From assembly GCA_963730305.1 (NCBI GenBank), contig CAVSRB010000003.1:372001-436000 (forward strand): a stretch of 64,000 nucleotides of DNA, read 5' to 3'. Source of the DNA: CAMYMQ01 sp963730305 (GTDB lineage Bacteria > Pseudomonadota > Alphaproteobacteria > Bin65). The translations under genes and the position numbers were made by a program. Each line of letters opens with the position of its first letter. Position 1 is the stretch's first letter. The notes under the pieces are model-generated. The model saw only the letters and a list, made by a program, of their open reading frames with translations, did not search any database and had not been told where the DNA came from. Positions 48,369-58,118 of the stretch are shown here, in pieces.

Positions 48369-49883
48369 GATCAGCGCGTCCTGCTATCGCGTGCCAGGTC
48401 AGCTTCGAACGGCGGCAAGTGGGACGTCGCTCCGTCGCGTCGAGGCTGTCTAGCAACGCCACATAGCTCGCGTCGGCGGCAGCATCAGAAACCGCATCGG
48501 GCTCTATCGGCTGGAAGTCCATGAGGTCGAACGAAGCGTCGACCATGGCCTGCAGAAACGCCTGCCGTCCGCGACCGCCTTGTCCCGATCGAACGCGTCG
48601 CTGAACGCTGTTTCAGATAGCCCTTCAACTGCGCTTCGTCTGTCACCACCATTACATGGGGCAGGAAATTGTAGATGTTGTGCCGTCCGAAGGTGATCAC
48701 CGGCTTGCCCATCGCCGCAGCCTTCGAAGCCGCGCGTGCCGCTGATCGTCACCACGGCGCGGCTCGCGCGCGCGACGTCGATGCCCAATTCGGCCATGTT
48801 CATCAAGCGGACGTTTTTCAAATCGGCGATCTGCGCATAGAAATCCGAGGGCCGCCGGCCGGAAGCGGCATAATGCTCCTTAACGGCCACCACGTGCCTG
48901 CAGGGAGGTCGCGTGCGACCGAAATGATCGCGCGGCAACTGGTATAGATATTCGGGCGACAATGTCTGCAGCGCCGTCTCCGGCTCGGTGGCGAGCGGGA
49001 AGAAAGCGAACGGAACGTCCTGGAATTGCGCCAGGTCCGGCAGCGCGGCGCGCGTCATTTTGCGGACATCTTTGCGCCGCCGCCACAGATAGCGGACGTT
49101 CTCGCGCAAATAGTAGCCTTCGCCTTTTCGTAGCCGCGGGCCAACCAATAGGCCTGCCGAAGGACCGCAAGGGCGATCGCCTTGAGAGTTCGAGTGAGTC
49201 GAGGCCTGCTGCCGGAAATGCGCTCGGTAGCGCAGGTGCGAGGCATACGGCGCACTCAGATCGAGTTCGGCGTTGGGCTCGGCCCGCGCGAACGCCGCTT
49301 CGATCGCTGGGGTCTCGAGATACTCGTTGATCGCCCAGTAGTAGTAGTTCTTGAAGCGCGCGCCGGCGAGCATCCGGACCGGCGTACCGCGGCTCGCGCA
49401 AGGACGCACAGGACCTTCGGTGCGTTCAAGATCAACGTGGGCTTCTTGGCTTCCAGCTCCCGCCCAGAAGGCGATCACGGCATTGAAGCCGTTCACCATC
49501 TGCAGGTAGCTTGTCTCCTCGGAGATGCGCGAGCGCGGATGGTTGAATCCGCCAAGCGCGAAACCGCGCCCGAGATGCCGGTCGCTGACGGCGAGCTCGT
49601 TGATGGTTACCCCTAGTTCCGACTCGTTGCGACGCGCCTCTTCGATCGCCAGGTCGTCATCGTCGACCGGCTCCCGACAGACCGCGTACAGGGCGCTCTC
49701 GGCAGTGATTGACGCGAACAGATCAGGATGGGCCCGCCCGTAGTGGGCGGCCTCCTGCGCGGTTGCCGTGTACAAATGAATTTTGCGCATCGAAGTCGAC
49801 CTTAAGTCGATTGACGATGCCCATGAAGACCCCGCGAAACTGCGAGTGAGCGCACAAGAAAACGACGCGCCGCGCTCAAGCAT
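48361..49883 (-). CDS. Capsule polysaccharide biosynthesis-type protein (KpsS/KpsC-like), frameshifted
   Basis: The N-terminus after the ATG at 49883 needs one shift to read RVVFLCAHSQFRGVFMGIVN, a typical start for this family. Another shift near 49790 (AAAA run) joins IHLYTATAQEAAHYGRAHPD. Later: WAINEYLETPAIEAAFARAE, PFAFFPLATEPETALQTLSP, VVAVKEHYAASGRRPSDFYA and, after a further shift, GKPVITFGRHNIYNFLPHVM, the conserved C-terminal block. Members are Kdo-transferring or capsule-assembly GT-B proteins. In a nonulosonate locus a sialic-type transferase role is plausible. Confidence 0.75.
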
Positions 49884-49885
49884 GG

Positions 49886-51034
49886 TCACCACTCCCGGCA
49901 TCTGAAATTTTCTTCGCGGCGCCGAAGTCCCGCTATTCTCGATTCGCCGTCGCCAAGCACCGCGGCCACCTTCGGCCCCGCCGCCCCATCGCCGTACGGC
50001 GTGCCGGCCGGAAAGCGGTAGTAGGGTTCGGTGCCGAACCGATCGAGCGCGGTCACCACCGCGTCCGTGCTGTTCGGCACGTCGACGACATTGGCGCCCC
50101 GCTCGCGGCCCTTCTGGCGGTCGCCGACGTTGATCGCCGGCAGGCCGAACAGCCCCGCCTCGATCACGCCGCTCGACGAGTTGCCGACCATCAAAACCGC
50201 GTGGCGCAGCGCGTTGGGATAGAGCCGGCTGCCCAGCGTGTCGCGGAAATGGGCCCAGTCGTGGGCCGCGACGAAGGCGTCGATCCGCCGCCGCATCTCG
50301 GCGCCGCCGGGGTCGCTGTTCGGCGCGGTGAATAGGGTCAGCCCCGGCCGCGCGGCGAGCGCGCCGAGCACGGCTTCCAATGGCGCTAACGCATCCTCGG
50401 CGTTGGTCTCGGGATGGACGGTGACGAGGCGCAGGCCCGCCGTGTCGGGCAGCTCCAGCGCCGCAGCGAGATCTGCGGCAGACATCTCCGGGGCGGCCTT
50501 GAGCGTGTCGAGACCGGGTGCACCGGTGACGGTGATCCGCCAGTCCTCCTCGCCCAGCGCGCGCAGCCGGTCGCGCGCGCCCTCGGATGAGACGCAGTGC
50601 AGGTGCGCCAGCTTGGTGATCGCATGGCGGACCCGGTCGTCGACCGCGCCCTCGGTGACCTCGCCGCCGTGGAGATGGGCGAGCGGAATGTTGAAGGGCA
50701 AGGTCGCGGTCGCGGCCGGCAGCATGTCGAGCCGGTCGCCGGTGACCAGCACCAAGTCGGGCGCGACCCCCGCATAGACGTCGCCGGCGGCGCGGGTGAT
50801 CGAGGCCATCGCGTCGGCGGCGTGGCTGCCGGTATCGCCGCCGAGATCGGCGCCGCCCTCGTGAACCGTCGCGCCGACCGGGACTCCCTCGACCTCCGGC
50901 GCGTCGTGCGCGCGGTGCATGCCGGTCAGGAACAGGTGCAGCTCCATGTCGTCGCGCGCGGCGAGCGCGGCCCAGACCGGGCCGAGGATGCCGACGTCGG
51001 CGCGGCTGGACGAAACGGACAACACCCGGCTCAC
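49886..51034 (-). CDS. legG: NDP-sugar 2-epimerase, hydrolysing (LegG/NeuC-like)
   Basis: A GTG at 51034, overlapping the LegI stop, begins SRVLSVSSSRADVGILGPVW, the NeuC/LegG opening. Intact for ~382 residues with LVLVTGDRLDMLPAATATLP, PLAHLHGGEVTEGAVDDRVR, LTLFTAPNSDPGGAEMRRRI, AVLMVGNSSSGVIEAGLFGL and NVGDRQKGRERGANVVDV. These are the conserved GT-B-fold epimerase motifs including the HGGE and GNSSSG loops. Known enzymes release 2,4-diacetamido-2,4,6-trideoxymannose from the nucleotide sugar for the NeuB/LegI step. Confidence 0.9.
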   Translation of the reverse strand: MSRVLSVSSSRADVGILGPVWAALAARDDMELHLFLTGMHRAHDAPEVEGVPVGATVHEGGADLGGDTGSHAADAMASITRAAGDVYAGVAPDLVLVTGDRLDMLPAATATLPFNIPLAHLHGGEVTEGAVDDRVRHAITKLAHLHCVSSEGARDRLRALGEEDWRITVTGAPGLDTLKAAPEMSAADLAAALELPDTAGLRLVTVHPETNAEDALAPLEAVLGALAARPGLTLFTAPNSDPGGAEMRRRIDAFVAAHDWAHFRDTLGSRLYPNALRHAVLMVGNSSSGVIEAGLFGLPAINVGDRQKGRERGANVVDVPNSTDAVVTALDRFGTEPYYRFPAGTPYGDGAAGPKVAAVLGDGESRIAGLRRREENFRCREW

Positions 51035-52056
51035 CCCGCCGCCCCGGTGCCGTTGGCGACGAGGTCGGCGGCGCGTACCGGCGCATCCGCCTCGACCGCC
51101 GAGCTCAGAACCCGCCCGACCGGCGACTGGGCCGGCGGCAGGCCGTCGGCCGGCCGCTTCAGCACCACGTCCCCGGCGCCGACCACGGCCCCCGCGGACA
51201 GGTTGCAGCGGGCATGCCACGAGCGGCGCACGAGCGCCGCCGTCTCGGCCTCGCCCGGCGCGGGCGTCTTGTTGCCGTCGCCGAGCATCGCCGCGGTCTC
51301 GCGCAACTTCGCGATCATCGCGGCCAGTTCGCCCGGCTCCAGCGACGCCCGGTGGTCGGGGCCCGGCAGCGAACGGTCGAGGGTGAAATGCTTTTCGATC
51401 ACGCTCGCGCCCAGCGCGACGGCGGCCACCGCGGCATGGTCGCCCAGGCTGTGGTCCGAATAGCCGACCGGGAGGCCGAAGGCGTCGGCCATCGTCGCCA
51501 TCGCGCGAAGGTTCAGGTCCTCGGGCGCGGCAGGATAGAGTGAGGTGCAATGCAAGAGCGTGATGTCCGCGGCGCCGGCGGCCTTGAGGTCAGCCACCGC
51601 TTCGCCGACTTCGTCGAGCGTCGCCATCCCGGTCGACAACAGAATCGGCAGACCGAGGCCGGCAAAGCGCTGCAGCGCCGGGGTATTGGTGAGCTCGCCG
51701 GAGGCGACCTTGATCCGGTCCATGCCGAAGCGGACCAAGGCGTCGATCACCTCGACGTCAAAGGCGGTGCATAGAAACCCGATACCGCGCTCGCGGCACG
51801 CCGACGCGACCTCGGCAAAGGCATCGACGGGCAGCTCCAGCCCGCGCAGCAACGCGACCTGATCGGCCTCTCCGGTATTCGCAGCCTGATAGGCTGCGGT
51901 GCCCGCGCCCGCCGCAACCAGCTCGGCAGCGGTAAACGCCTGGAATTTGACGTAGTCCGCGCCGGCCTCCGCGGCGGCGACAACCATTTCCAGCGCCCGG
52001 CCCAGATCGCCGTTGTGGTTGACCCCGGCCTCGGCGATGACGAGCGGGCCGATCAT
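51031..52056 (-). CDS. legI: N,N'-diacetyllegionaminate synthase (LegI/NeuB-like), copy B
   Basis: Intact 341 residues: LVIAEAGVNHNGDLGRALEM (PEP site), DYVKFQAFTAAELVAAGAGT, GFLCTAFDVEVIDALVRFGM, IKVASGELTNTPALQRFAGL, PVGYSDHSLGDHAAVAAVAL, SVIEKHFTLDRSLPGPDHRA and a C-terminal SAF domain (AGAVVGAGDVVLKRPADG). This is the canonical NeuB/LegI layout. Genes for LegG and LegH overlap it on either side, so it most likely makes legionaminic acid from PEP and the LegG product. Confidence 0.9.
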   Translation of the reverse strand: MIGPLVIAEAGVNHNGDLGRALEMVVAAAEAGADYVKFQAFTAAELVAAGAGTAAYQAANTGEADQVALLRGLELPVDAFAEVASACRERGIGFLCTAFDVEVIDALVRFGMDRIKVASGELTNTPALQRFAGLGLPILLSTGMATLDEVGEAVADLKAAGAADITLLHCTSLYPAAPEDLNLRAMATMADAFGLPVGYSDHSLGDHAAVAAVALGASVIEKHFTLDRSLPGPDHRASLEPGELAAMIAKLRETAAMLGDGNKTPAPGEAETAALVRRSWHARCNLSAGAVVGAGDVVLKRPADGLPPAQSPVGRVLSSAVEADAPVRAADLVANGTGAAG

Positions 52057-52616
52057 ATCGGGTGCCGCCTCAAGGCCGGGACAAGCTCGCCGGCATTCAC
52101 CTCGCCGCCCGGCAACACCACCGCCCCCGCGCCGATCATCGCGTTGTCGCCGACCCGCGCGCCGCCCAGAACGACCGCGCCCGGCGCGACATGGGCGCCC
52201 GCGCCGATGCGCACGTCATGCTCGACGATCGCACCGGTGTTGATGATCGCCGCGGCGCCGATCGCCGTGCCCGGATTGACCGCGACGCGGGGCATGATGG
52301 TCGCGCCGTCGGCAACCGCCGCGCCGGGCGCGACATAGGCGGTGGAATGGATCAGGGATACTGCCTCGAAGCCGCGCGCCTCGTAGGACCGGAACAGGTC
52401 GAGCCGGGCCGCGAGCATCTCGCCCGTCACCCCACCGACGCCCATGACGAAGCCGTCGAAGTCGCCCGGCTGCGCATCCGCGTCACTCAGAAAGGGCGCG
52501 TCGAGCCAGGTGCTCGGCGACAGTGCCGTGTACGCCAAAATCTCGTGCCTGTTGTCGTTCAAAGCGTCGACCACGGTGCGGGCATGACCACCGGCACCGA
52601 CCAGCAGCAGCTTCAC
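52053..52616 (-). CDS. legH: LegH/NeuD-like sugar N-acetyltransferase
   Basis: A GTG at 52616 gives KLLLVGAGGHARTVVDALND, an N-terminal Rossmann-like PglD/NeuD domain. Left-handed beta-helix repeats follow: IHSTAYVAPGAAVADGATIM, AVNPGTAIGAAAIINTGAIV, EHDVRIGAGAHVAPGAVVLG and MIGAGAVVLPGGEVNAGELV. It contains the catalytic His in EHDVRIG. Intact, 187 residues. Expected to N-acetylate the 4-amino group produced by LegC. Overlaps both neighbours by four bases. Confidence 0.9.
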   Translation of the reverse strand: MKLLLVGAGGHARTVVDALNDNRHEILAYTALSPSTWLDAPFLSDADAQPGDFDGFVMGVGGVTGEMLAARLDLFRSYEARGFEAVSLIHSTAYVAPGAAVADGATIMPRVAVNPGTAIGAAAIINTGAIVEHDVRIGAGAHVAPGAVVLGGARVGDNAMIGAGAVVLPGGEVNAGELVPALRRHPI

Positions 52617-53731
52617 GCCGCATCCCTCACCGCCGCGCCGCGCCAGTCGGCCAGCGCCGCGACGACGCGGGCCTGCTCGGCCTCGGCCAGATGACTGGAA
52701 CAGGGCAGCGACACCACGGTGCCCGAGAGGGCCGCGGCGACACCGCGGCGGATCGCCGGGTAGCCGGCATAGGGCGGCTGCTCCGACAAGGCTTCCCAGA
52801 AGGTCCGCGCCTCGATCCCGGCACGGTCGAGATGGGCGACCAGGTCGGCGGCATCGTCCCGGCCGGCGCAACGGACCGAATAGAGCCAGCAACTCGACTC
52901 CGACCAATCGCACCGCGGCATCGGCGCCAGGTCGGCGCGGCCCGCCAGCGCGGCATCGTAGCGCGCGGCCAGGGCGCGCTTCGCCGCCACCATCTCGTCC
53001 AGCCGCTCCAACTGGGCCAGGCCCAGGGCGGCGTTCACGTTCGGCAGGCGGTAATTGAATCCCGCCTCGGTATGACGATAGGCGGCGCCCGCCCGGGCCT
53101 GGGTCGACAGCGCCCGCGCATGCTCGGCCCAATCGCCGCGGTCGGTCACGATGGCGCCGCCGCCGCCCGCGGTTACCGTCTTGTTGCCGTTGAAGCTGTA
53201 GATGCCGGCATCGGCCAGGCCGCCCGTCGGTTTGCCCCGGTAGCGCGCGCCGATCGCACCCGCGGCGTCCTCCAGAACCACGATGTCAGCCGCCGCCACG
53301 TGGATCGCGTCCATGTCCGCCGCGTGCCCCAGGGCGTGCACCGCGATGACCGCCTTGGGCGCGTGGGAGCGGACGCCCTCTGCCACCAGCGCCGGATCGA
53401 GAGTCCAGCTCGCCTCGGTCACGTCGACAAACACCGGTGTCGCACCGGCATGGATCACGGCATTGGCGGTCGCGGCGAATGTCCAGTCCGGAACCAAGAC
53501 CCGGTCGCCGGGCTCGACCCCAACGGTTCGCAAGAGCAGTTGCAGCGCCGCCGTGCCGTTGACCGTCGCGACGGCGTATTCGGTCCCGGCGATCCGCGCG
53601 AGCGCGGCCTCGAAGGCGGTCACGTCCGGGCCGGCGGAGGAGACCCAATTGTCGGCAACGCAACGCACGAGATAGTCCGCTTCGCGCCCGCGCAGGTCCG
53701 GCACCGCGAGGGGAATGCGCGGCGTGGTCAT
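52613..53731 (-). CDS. legC: LegC-like nucleotide-sugar 4-aminotransferase
   Basis: The ATG at 53731 begins MTTPRIPLAVPDLRGREADY. DegT-family motifs: NWVSSAGPDVTAFEAALARI, TVNGTAALQLLLRTVGVEPG, VLVPDWTFAATANAVIHAG, VLEDAAGAIGARYRGKPTGG and YSFNGNKTVTAGGGGAIV with the PLP Lys near residue 184. Intact, ~372 residues, the length of LegC. It should aminate the 4-keto sugar made by the LegB-like dehydratase. It is the second gene of the locus, after the sulfotransferase, and overlaps that stop by ATGA. Confidence 0.9.
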   Translation of the reverse strand: MTTPRIPLAVPDLRGREADYLVRCVADNWVSSAGPDVTAFEAALARIAGTEYAVATVNGTAALQLLLRTVGVEPGDRVLVPDWTFAATANAVIHAGATPVFVDVTEASWTLDPALVAEGVRSHAPKAVIAVHALGHAADMDAIHVAAADIVVLEDAAGAIGARYRGKPTGGLADAGIYSFNGNKTVTAGGGGAIVTDRGDWAEHARALSTQARAGAAYRHTEAGFNYRLPNVNAALGLAQLERLDEMVAAKRALAARYDAALAGRADLAPMPRCDWSESSCWLYSVRCAGRDDAADLVAHLDRAGIEARTFWEALSEQPPYAGYPAIRRGVAAALSGTVVSLPCSSHLAEAEQARVVAALADWRGAAVRDAA

Positions 53732-54872
53732 GCTTCGGCGGTTCTCTCTTGCAACTTGGCGTCGAGCGCGGCGGCGCGCCGCTCGGACCAAAGCAGCCGG
53801 CCGCCCCGATCCTGGCCGGCCAGCGGCGAAACGCCGAACTCCCTGACCCCACAGGTAGACGAGCTTGGCAAGCGTCTTCGCCTTGGCGCCGGTACCCGGC
53901 GCGAGCCGCGCCCCGCCGATCCAGCCGCGGCGCCGTTCCGGCCTGGGGATCGGATAGCCGAGCTTGCGCGCGGTCGGACCGCAGACCTCGGCAATCACGT
54001 CGAGCGCCTGCGCGGTCCAGCACGTCGCGCCAGCGCACGATCGGTTCCGGGCGCAAGCCTGCTCCCGTGTCGCCCCAATTGGAGCCATAGCCGATGCCAT
54101 CGATGACGCTGTCGAGCGCTGCTGCATCGAGAGCCGGCAAGTCGAGAAACTCGAACACCTCGGACAGCACCGTGCGCGGCTCCGTCACCAGCCGCTCGTA
54201 GGCATAGACCAAGGCTCGCTCGGGATACCGCGCGGCGAAACGCATGCAGCGTTGCGTCAGGTTCCGCCAGTAGATCGCTTCGGAGAGGACAACGGGTAAC
54301 GCCGGCGCATCCACCTGATCCATGCGCATCGCCGACATCCGTGCGAGCGTTGCGATCGCGCCGCGCGGGTCGCGCACGATAAACAGGAACTTGGCTTGCG
54401 GATACTGCTCGGCGAGAAGCTCGATGCCGTTCGCGTCGTTGCCTTTGTCGAACCACGCCTGCCAGGTTTCAGGCGCCGCCGTGCGGGCCGGGTCGAGCGC
54501 GTAGAACAACGGGTACAGGTCGTGCATCGCACGGAAGTCGCGGGTGGCGAAGGCGCGGTGATAGAGGCGGTTCGCCGCCTCAGTCTTGTATCTTCGTCCA
54601 GCACGCCGTACATCGCCTCGCGGTCGATCAGCGCGTTCGCCCAGAAGATCACCTGCAGCAACCGCTCATGCACGACCTTCCGGTAGCGCCACAGCTGATT
54701 GATGAAATGGCTCGGACCGTGAAAACCGAGCAGCTGCGGATGGGCGCCGATCAGATGAAGGCTCATCGACGTTCCGCCGCGCGCCGAGCCCACCAGGTAG
54801 ACCATGCGTTCCAGCGCCTCGTCCGGCAGCGAACGCAGCTTTTTCCTGAATGTCGGTTGAGATGTCGGTCAT
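53728..54872 (-). CDS. Sulfotransferase-family protein, copy 2, first gene of the glycan locus, frameshifted
   Basis: From ATG 54872, MTDISTDIQEK is followed by an AAAAA run. Removing one A gives LRSLPDEALERMVYLVGSAR with the PAPS loop SARGGTSMSLHL. A further change near 54580 brings MHDLYPLFYALDPARTAAPE and PQAKFLFIVRDPRGAIATLA (3'-phosphate site). Another near 54010 gives DVIAEVCGPTARKLGYPIP at the C-terminus, ending at 53728. The homopolymer position of the first change is good evidence for a sequence error. Expected role: sulfation of a glycan. Confidence 0.75.
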
Positions 54873-54970
54873 TTCTGTGACACAGCGGCACGTCCATGCG
54901 GGCAAGCTACCGCACCCGTGGTGAAGCCAATGTCTGGTTTCGCCCGGGTTTGCCCCTCGAGGAGCGGCGG

Positions 54971-55021
54971 ATATGTTCACATTATGAACGCGGGTGTCAA
55001 CCGTATTGTTCATCAGATGAA
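54971..55021 (-). promoter_or_regulatory. Candidate promoter of the glycan locus with two GTTCA-N5-TGAAC palindromes
   Basis: On the minus strand a perfect TTGACA (54999 to 54994) is followed 17 bases later by AACATA (54976 to 54971), a weak -10, about 100 bases before the sulfotransferase ATG. One palindrome (54974-54988, spacer CATTA) covers the -35/-10 spacer and -10. A second (55007-55021, spacer TCAGA) lies just upstream of the -35. Their centres are 33 bases apart, about three helical turns. The layout is that of a repressor-controlled promoter, and a third copy is at 13692-13706. Confidence 0.5.
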
Positions 55022-55064
55022 CGCTACGTCGCGGCAACCGTTCCACGCGTTCGCCCTGGCCCGC

Positions 55065-56210
55065 TCACTCGTCCTCGAAGCGGCCGATCCGTTCGTCGCC
55101 GCCGGCGTGGACGCTGAGCACCAATCCGAAGGCGAACAACAGCGTCAGCATCGACGTGCCGCCGAAGGAGACCAGCGGCAAAGGCACGCCGACCACCGGC
55201 AGCAGGCCCATCACCATCGCCAGGTTGATGAACAGATAGAGGAAGAAGGTGAAGCCGATCCCCGAGCATAGCAGCCGGCCGAACTGGTGCCGGCAGCGCA
55301 TGCCGACCCGGAAGGTCATGAACAGGATCAGGCTGTAGAGGACCAGCAGCGTCAGACCCCCGACGATGCCCCACTCCTCCGCCAGCACCGAGAAAATGAA
55401 GTCGGTGTGCATCTCCGGCAGGAAGTTCAGGTGGATCTGGGTGCCCTGCAGGAAGCCCTTGCCGAATACGCCACCCGAACCGAGCGCGATCTTCGACTGG
55501 ATGATGTGGTAGCCCGCGCCCAGCGGATCGCTCTCCGGATCGAGGAACGCGACCAGCCGCTTCTTCTGGTACCCGTGCATCAGGCTCCAGACGAAGGGTA
55601 CGAGGGCCGCGGCGATGCCGCCCGCGATCGCGAACTTCCACCAGCGCACGCCAGCCAGGAAGAAGATTGCCGCGCCGACCGCGACCAGGATCACCGCGGT
55701 GCCGAGGTCGGGCTGCTTCAACACCAGCGCGGCCGGCACCATGACGATCAGCACGGGCGGGATCAGCGTCAGGATGCCGCCGATCCGCTGATAGTCGAGC
55801 CGGTGGAAATAACGCGCCAGCGCCATGATCAGCGCGATCTTCATCACCTCCGACGGCTGCAGCCGGATCACGCCCAGGTTGATCCAGCGCTCGGCGCCGC
55901 CGCCCAGCGCCCCAACGAATTCGACGACGATCAGCAGCCCGAGCCCGACCGCGTAAGCGAGATACGCATAGCGCAGCCACAGCCGCACGGGGATCAGTCC
56001 GACGCACAGCATGATCACGAAGGCCACGCCGAAGCGGGCGAGCTGCTTGTTGAGCCACGGCGCGAAATGGCCGCCGGCCGCGGAATAGAGCAGCATGAAA
56101 CCGATCGTGGCGACGGCGCAGATCAGCAGCATCAGGCCCCAGTGCAACCGGCGCAGGCGCGCGCCCAGCGTGTGCTCGGGCAGGTCGTGGGCGTGGGTGA
56201 TCGCGATCAT
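55065..56210 (-). CDS. rodA: RodA, SEDS peptidoglycan glycosyltransferase
   Basis: Intact 381 residues with about ten membrane segments. SEDS hallmarks: NLGVIRLQPSEVMKIALIMA, KQPDLGTAVILVAVGAAIFF, RLVAFLDPESDPLGAGYHII, SKIALGSGGVFGKGFLQGTQ, HLNFLPEMHTDFIFSVLAEE and LPLVSFGGTSMLTLL. It polymerises lipid II during cell elongation with PBP2. The start overlaps the mrdA stop by four bases. It is last in the mreBCD-mrdA-rodA operon; the glycan locus lies beyond its stop in the same direction. Confidence 0.97.
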   Translation of the reverse strand: MIAITHAHDLPEHTLGARLRRLHWGLMLLICAVATIGFMLLYSAAGGHFAPWLNKQLARFGVAFVIMLCVGLIPVRLWLRYAYLAYAVGLGLLIVVEFVGALGGGAERWINLGVIRLQPSEVMKIALIMALARYFHRLDYQRIGGILTLIPPVLIVMVPAALVLKQPDLGTAVILVAVGAAIFFLAGVRWWKFAIAGGIAAALVPFVWSLMHGYQKKRLVAFLDPESDPLGAGYHIIQSKIALGSGGVFGKGFLQGTQIHLNFLPEMHTDFIFSVLAEEWGIVGGLTLLVLYSLILFMTFRVGMRCRHQFGRLLCSGIGFTFFLYLFINLAMVMGLLPVVGVPLPLVSFGGTSMLTLLFAFGLVLSVHAGGDERIGRFEDE

Positions 56211-58108
56211 CGCCGCGCCTTCCCGGCGGTGCGGGCTTCGTCACGCGGCACGCTGGCGCGGTCGCCGCCGGGCGTGAAGCGCCGCTGCACCTCTTCCATG
56301 ATATCCTTGGCGATCGGCGCGGCGGTGTGCGACCCGCCGCCGCCATGCTCGACCACGACCGACGCCGCGAACCGCGGACGGTCGACCGGCGCAACGGCAA
56401 CGAACAAGGCGTGGTCGCGCCGGTCCCACGGCAGGTCTTCGTTGCGGACGACGCCGCGGGCGCGCTCGGCCTTGGTGATGCGGCGGACCTGCGACGTGCC
56501 GGTCTTGCCGCCCATGTGATGGCCCTCTTCCTTGATCATCGAGGCATGGGCCGTGCCGCCCACCTCGTTCACCACCGCCCCCATCGCGTCGAGGACGATA
56601 TCGAGGTTGTGCCGGCGGAAGCCGAGATGGGGGAAATCCGCCGCGCCGACGGCGACCGGCGGGCCCGAGGGCGTCGACGTCGCGCCGACCAGGTGCGGCT
56701 TGACGGCATAGCCGCCGTTGGCGATGCGCGCGACCATCAGGGCGAGTTGCAGCGGCGTCGCCAACACGTAACCCTGACCAATGCCGGACAACACCGTCTC
56801 GCCGGGATACCAGCGCTTCTTGAAGGTCTTGCGCTTCCACGCCTGGTCGGGGATCAGGCCGCCGCTCTCGCCCGGCACGTCGATGCCGGTATCGGCGCCG
56901 AGGCCGAGCTTGTGCGCCATCGCGGCGATCCGGTCGATGCCGAGCTTCAGGGCGAGTTCGTAGAAGTAGACGTCGCAGGATTGCTTGATCGCGTTGCGCA
57001 TGTTGATGACGCCGTGGCCGCCGCGGCGCCAGCAGTGGAACTTGGCGGGGCCGAGGGTCATCACCCCCGTACACGTGACCGTGTCTTCCGGCTTGATCAC
57101 GCCGGCCTCCAGGCCGGCCAGTGCGACCAGGAGCTTGAAGGTCGATCCCGGCGCATAGCGGCCGTTGATCGCCTTGTTGTTCAGCGGTCCGCGCTTGTTG
57201 TTGCGCAGCGCGTTCCAGGTCTGCTTGTCGATGCCCTTGATGAACAGGTTGGGGTCGTAGGTCGGCGTCGACACCATCGACAGGACCTCGCCCGAGAAGA
57301 CGTCGAGGACGACCGCGGCCGCGGCGTAGTGGCTCGCGATCTTGTCCATGCAGAAGCGTTGCAGACCGAGATCGAGGGTCAGGTGGAGATCGCGGCCCGG
57401 GGTGCCCTCCTTGCGGAACAGCTCGCGCTGGACGCGGCCCGACGCATTGATCTCGACCCGGCGCGTGCCGCTGGTCCCGCGCAGCGTCTCGTCATACTGG
57501 CGTTCGAGACCGCCCTTGCCGATGCGGAACCCCGGGATGCGCAGCAACGGGTCGAGGTCGGCCTCCTGCTCGGCTTCCGAGACGGAACCGACGTAACCGA
57601 CCAGGTGCGCCATCAACTCGCCCTGAGGATAGATTCGCTTGAGGCCACGCTCGGTCAGGATGCCGGGCAGATCGGGGGCGTTGATCTCGATCCGGGCCAC
57701 CTCTTCCCAGGTCAGACCCTGGGCGATCGTCACGGGCAGGAAGCGGCGGCGGCGGCGGATCTCCTTGAGCACCCGGTCCTGTTCCTCTTCCGGGATATTG
57801 ATGATCTCGGAGAGCCGGCGCAGCGAGCCCCGCACGTCCTTGGTCCGCTCGGCGACGATGACCGCCCGGTAGTCCTCCTCATTCACCGCGATCGGCAGTT
57901 CGCGGCGGTCGAAGATGCGCCCGCGCGGCGGCAGCAGCAGGCGCGTGTTGATCCGGTTCTCTTCGGCGAGCGTCGTGTACTTGTCGGAATCGACGACCTG
58001 GAGCTTGTACATCCGGCCGACCACAGCCGACAGCAGCAGCGCCTGGCCGCCGACCAGCAGGACCGTGCGACGGCTGAAGGTGCGGATCTGCTCCTGGTCT
58101 TCTCTCAC
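56207..58108 (-). CDS. mrdA: Penicillin-binding protein 2 (elongation transpeptidase)
   Basis: Intact, 633 residues. One membrane anchor (residues ~14-32) precedes a pedestal domain (RGLKRIYPQGELMAHLVGYV). The transpeptidase domain has catalytic Ser322 in GSTFK, the SxN-type motif S377-C-D and KTGTS at Lys535. MrdA usually has S-C-D at the second motif, so this is normal. It cross-links peptidoglycan made by RodA in the elongasome. Overlaps rodA by ATGA and begins ten bases after mreD. Confidence 0.97.
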   Translation of the reverse strand: MREDQEQIRTFSRRTVLLVGGQALLLSAVVGRMYKLQVVDSDKYTTLAEENRINTRLLLPPRGRIFDRRELPIAVNEEDYRAVIVAERTKDVRGSLRRLSEIINIPEEEQDRVLKEIRRRRRFLPVTIAQGLTWEEVARIEINAPDLPGILTERGLKRIYPQGELMAHLVGYVGSVSEAEQEADLDPLLRIPGFRIGKGGLERQYDETLRGTSGTRRVEINASGRVQRELFRKEGTPGRDLHLTLDLGLQRFCMDKIASHYAAAAVVLDVFSGEVLSMVSTPTYDPNLFIKGIDKQTWNALRNNKRGPLNNKAINGRYAPGSTFKLLVALAGLEAGVIKPEDTVTCTGVMTLGPAKFHCWRRGGHGVINMRNAIKQSCDVYFYELALKLGIDRIAAMAHKLGLGADTGIDVPGESGGLIPDQAWKRKTFKKRWYPGETVLSGIGQGYVLATPLQLALMVARIANGGYAVKPHLVGATSTPSGPPVAVGAADFPHLGFRRHNLDIVLDAMGAVVNEVGGTAHASMIKEEGHHMGGKTGTSQVRRITKAERARGVVRNEDLPWDRRDHALFVAVAPVDRPRFAASVVVEHGGGGSHTAAPIAKDIMEEVQRRFTPGGDRASVPRDEARTAGKARR

Positions 58109-58118
58109 GGACCCTTCC

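Noticed and set aside
54974..55021. LexA-type SOS box (GTTC-N7-GTTC)
   Set aside because: The arms are inverted (GTTCA...TGAAC) with N5, not the direct repeat of the alphaproteobacterial LexA site.
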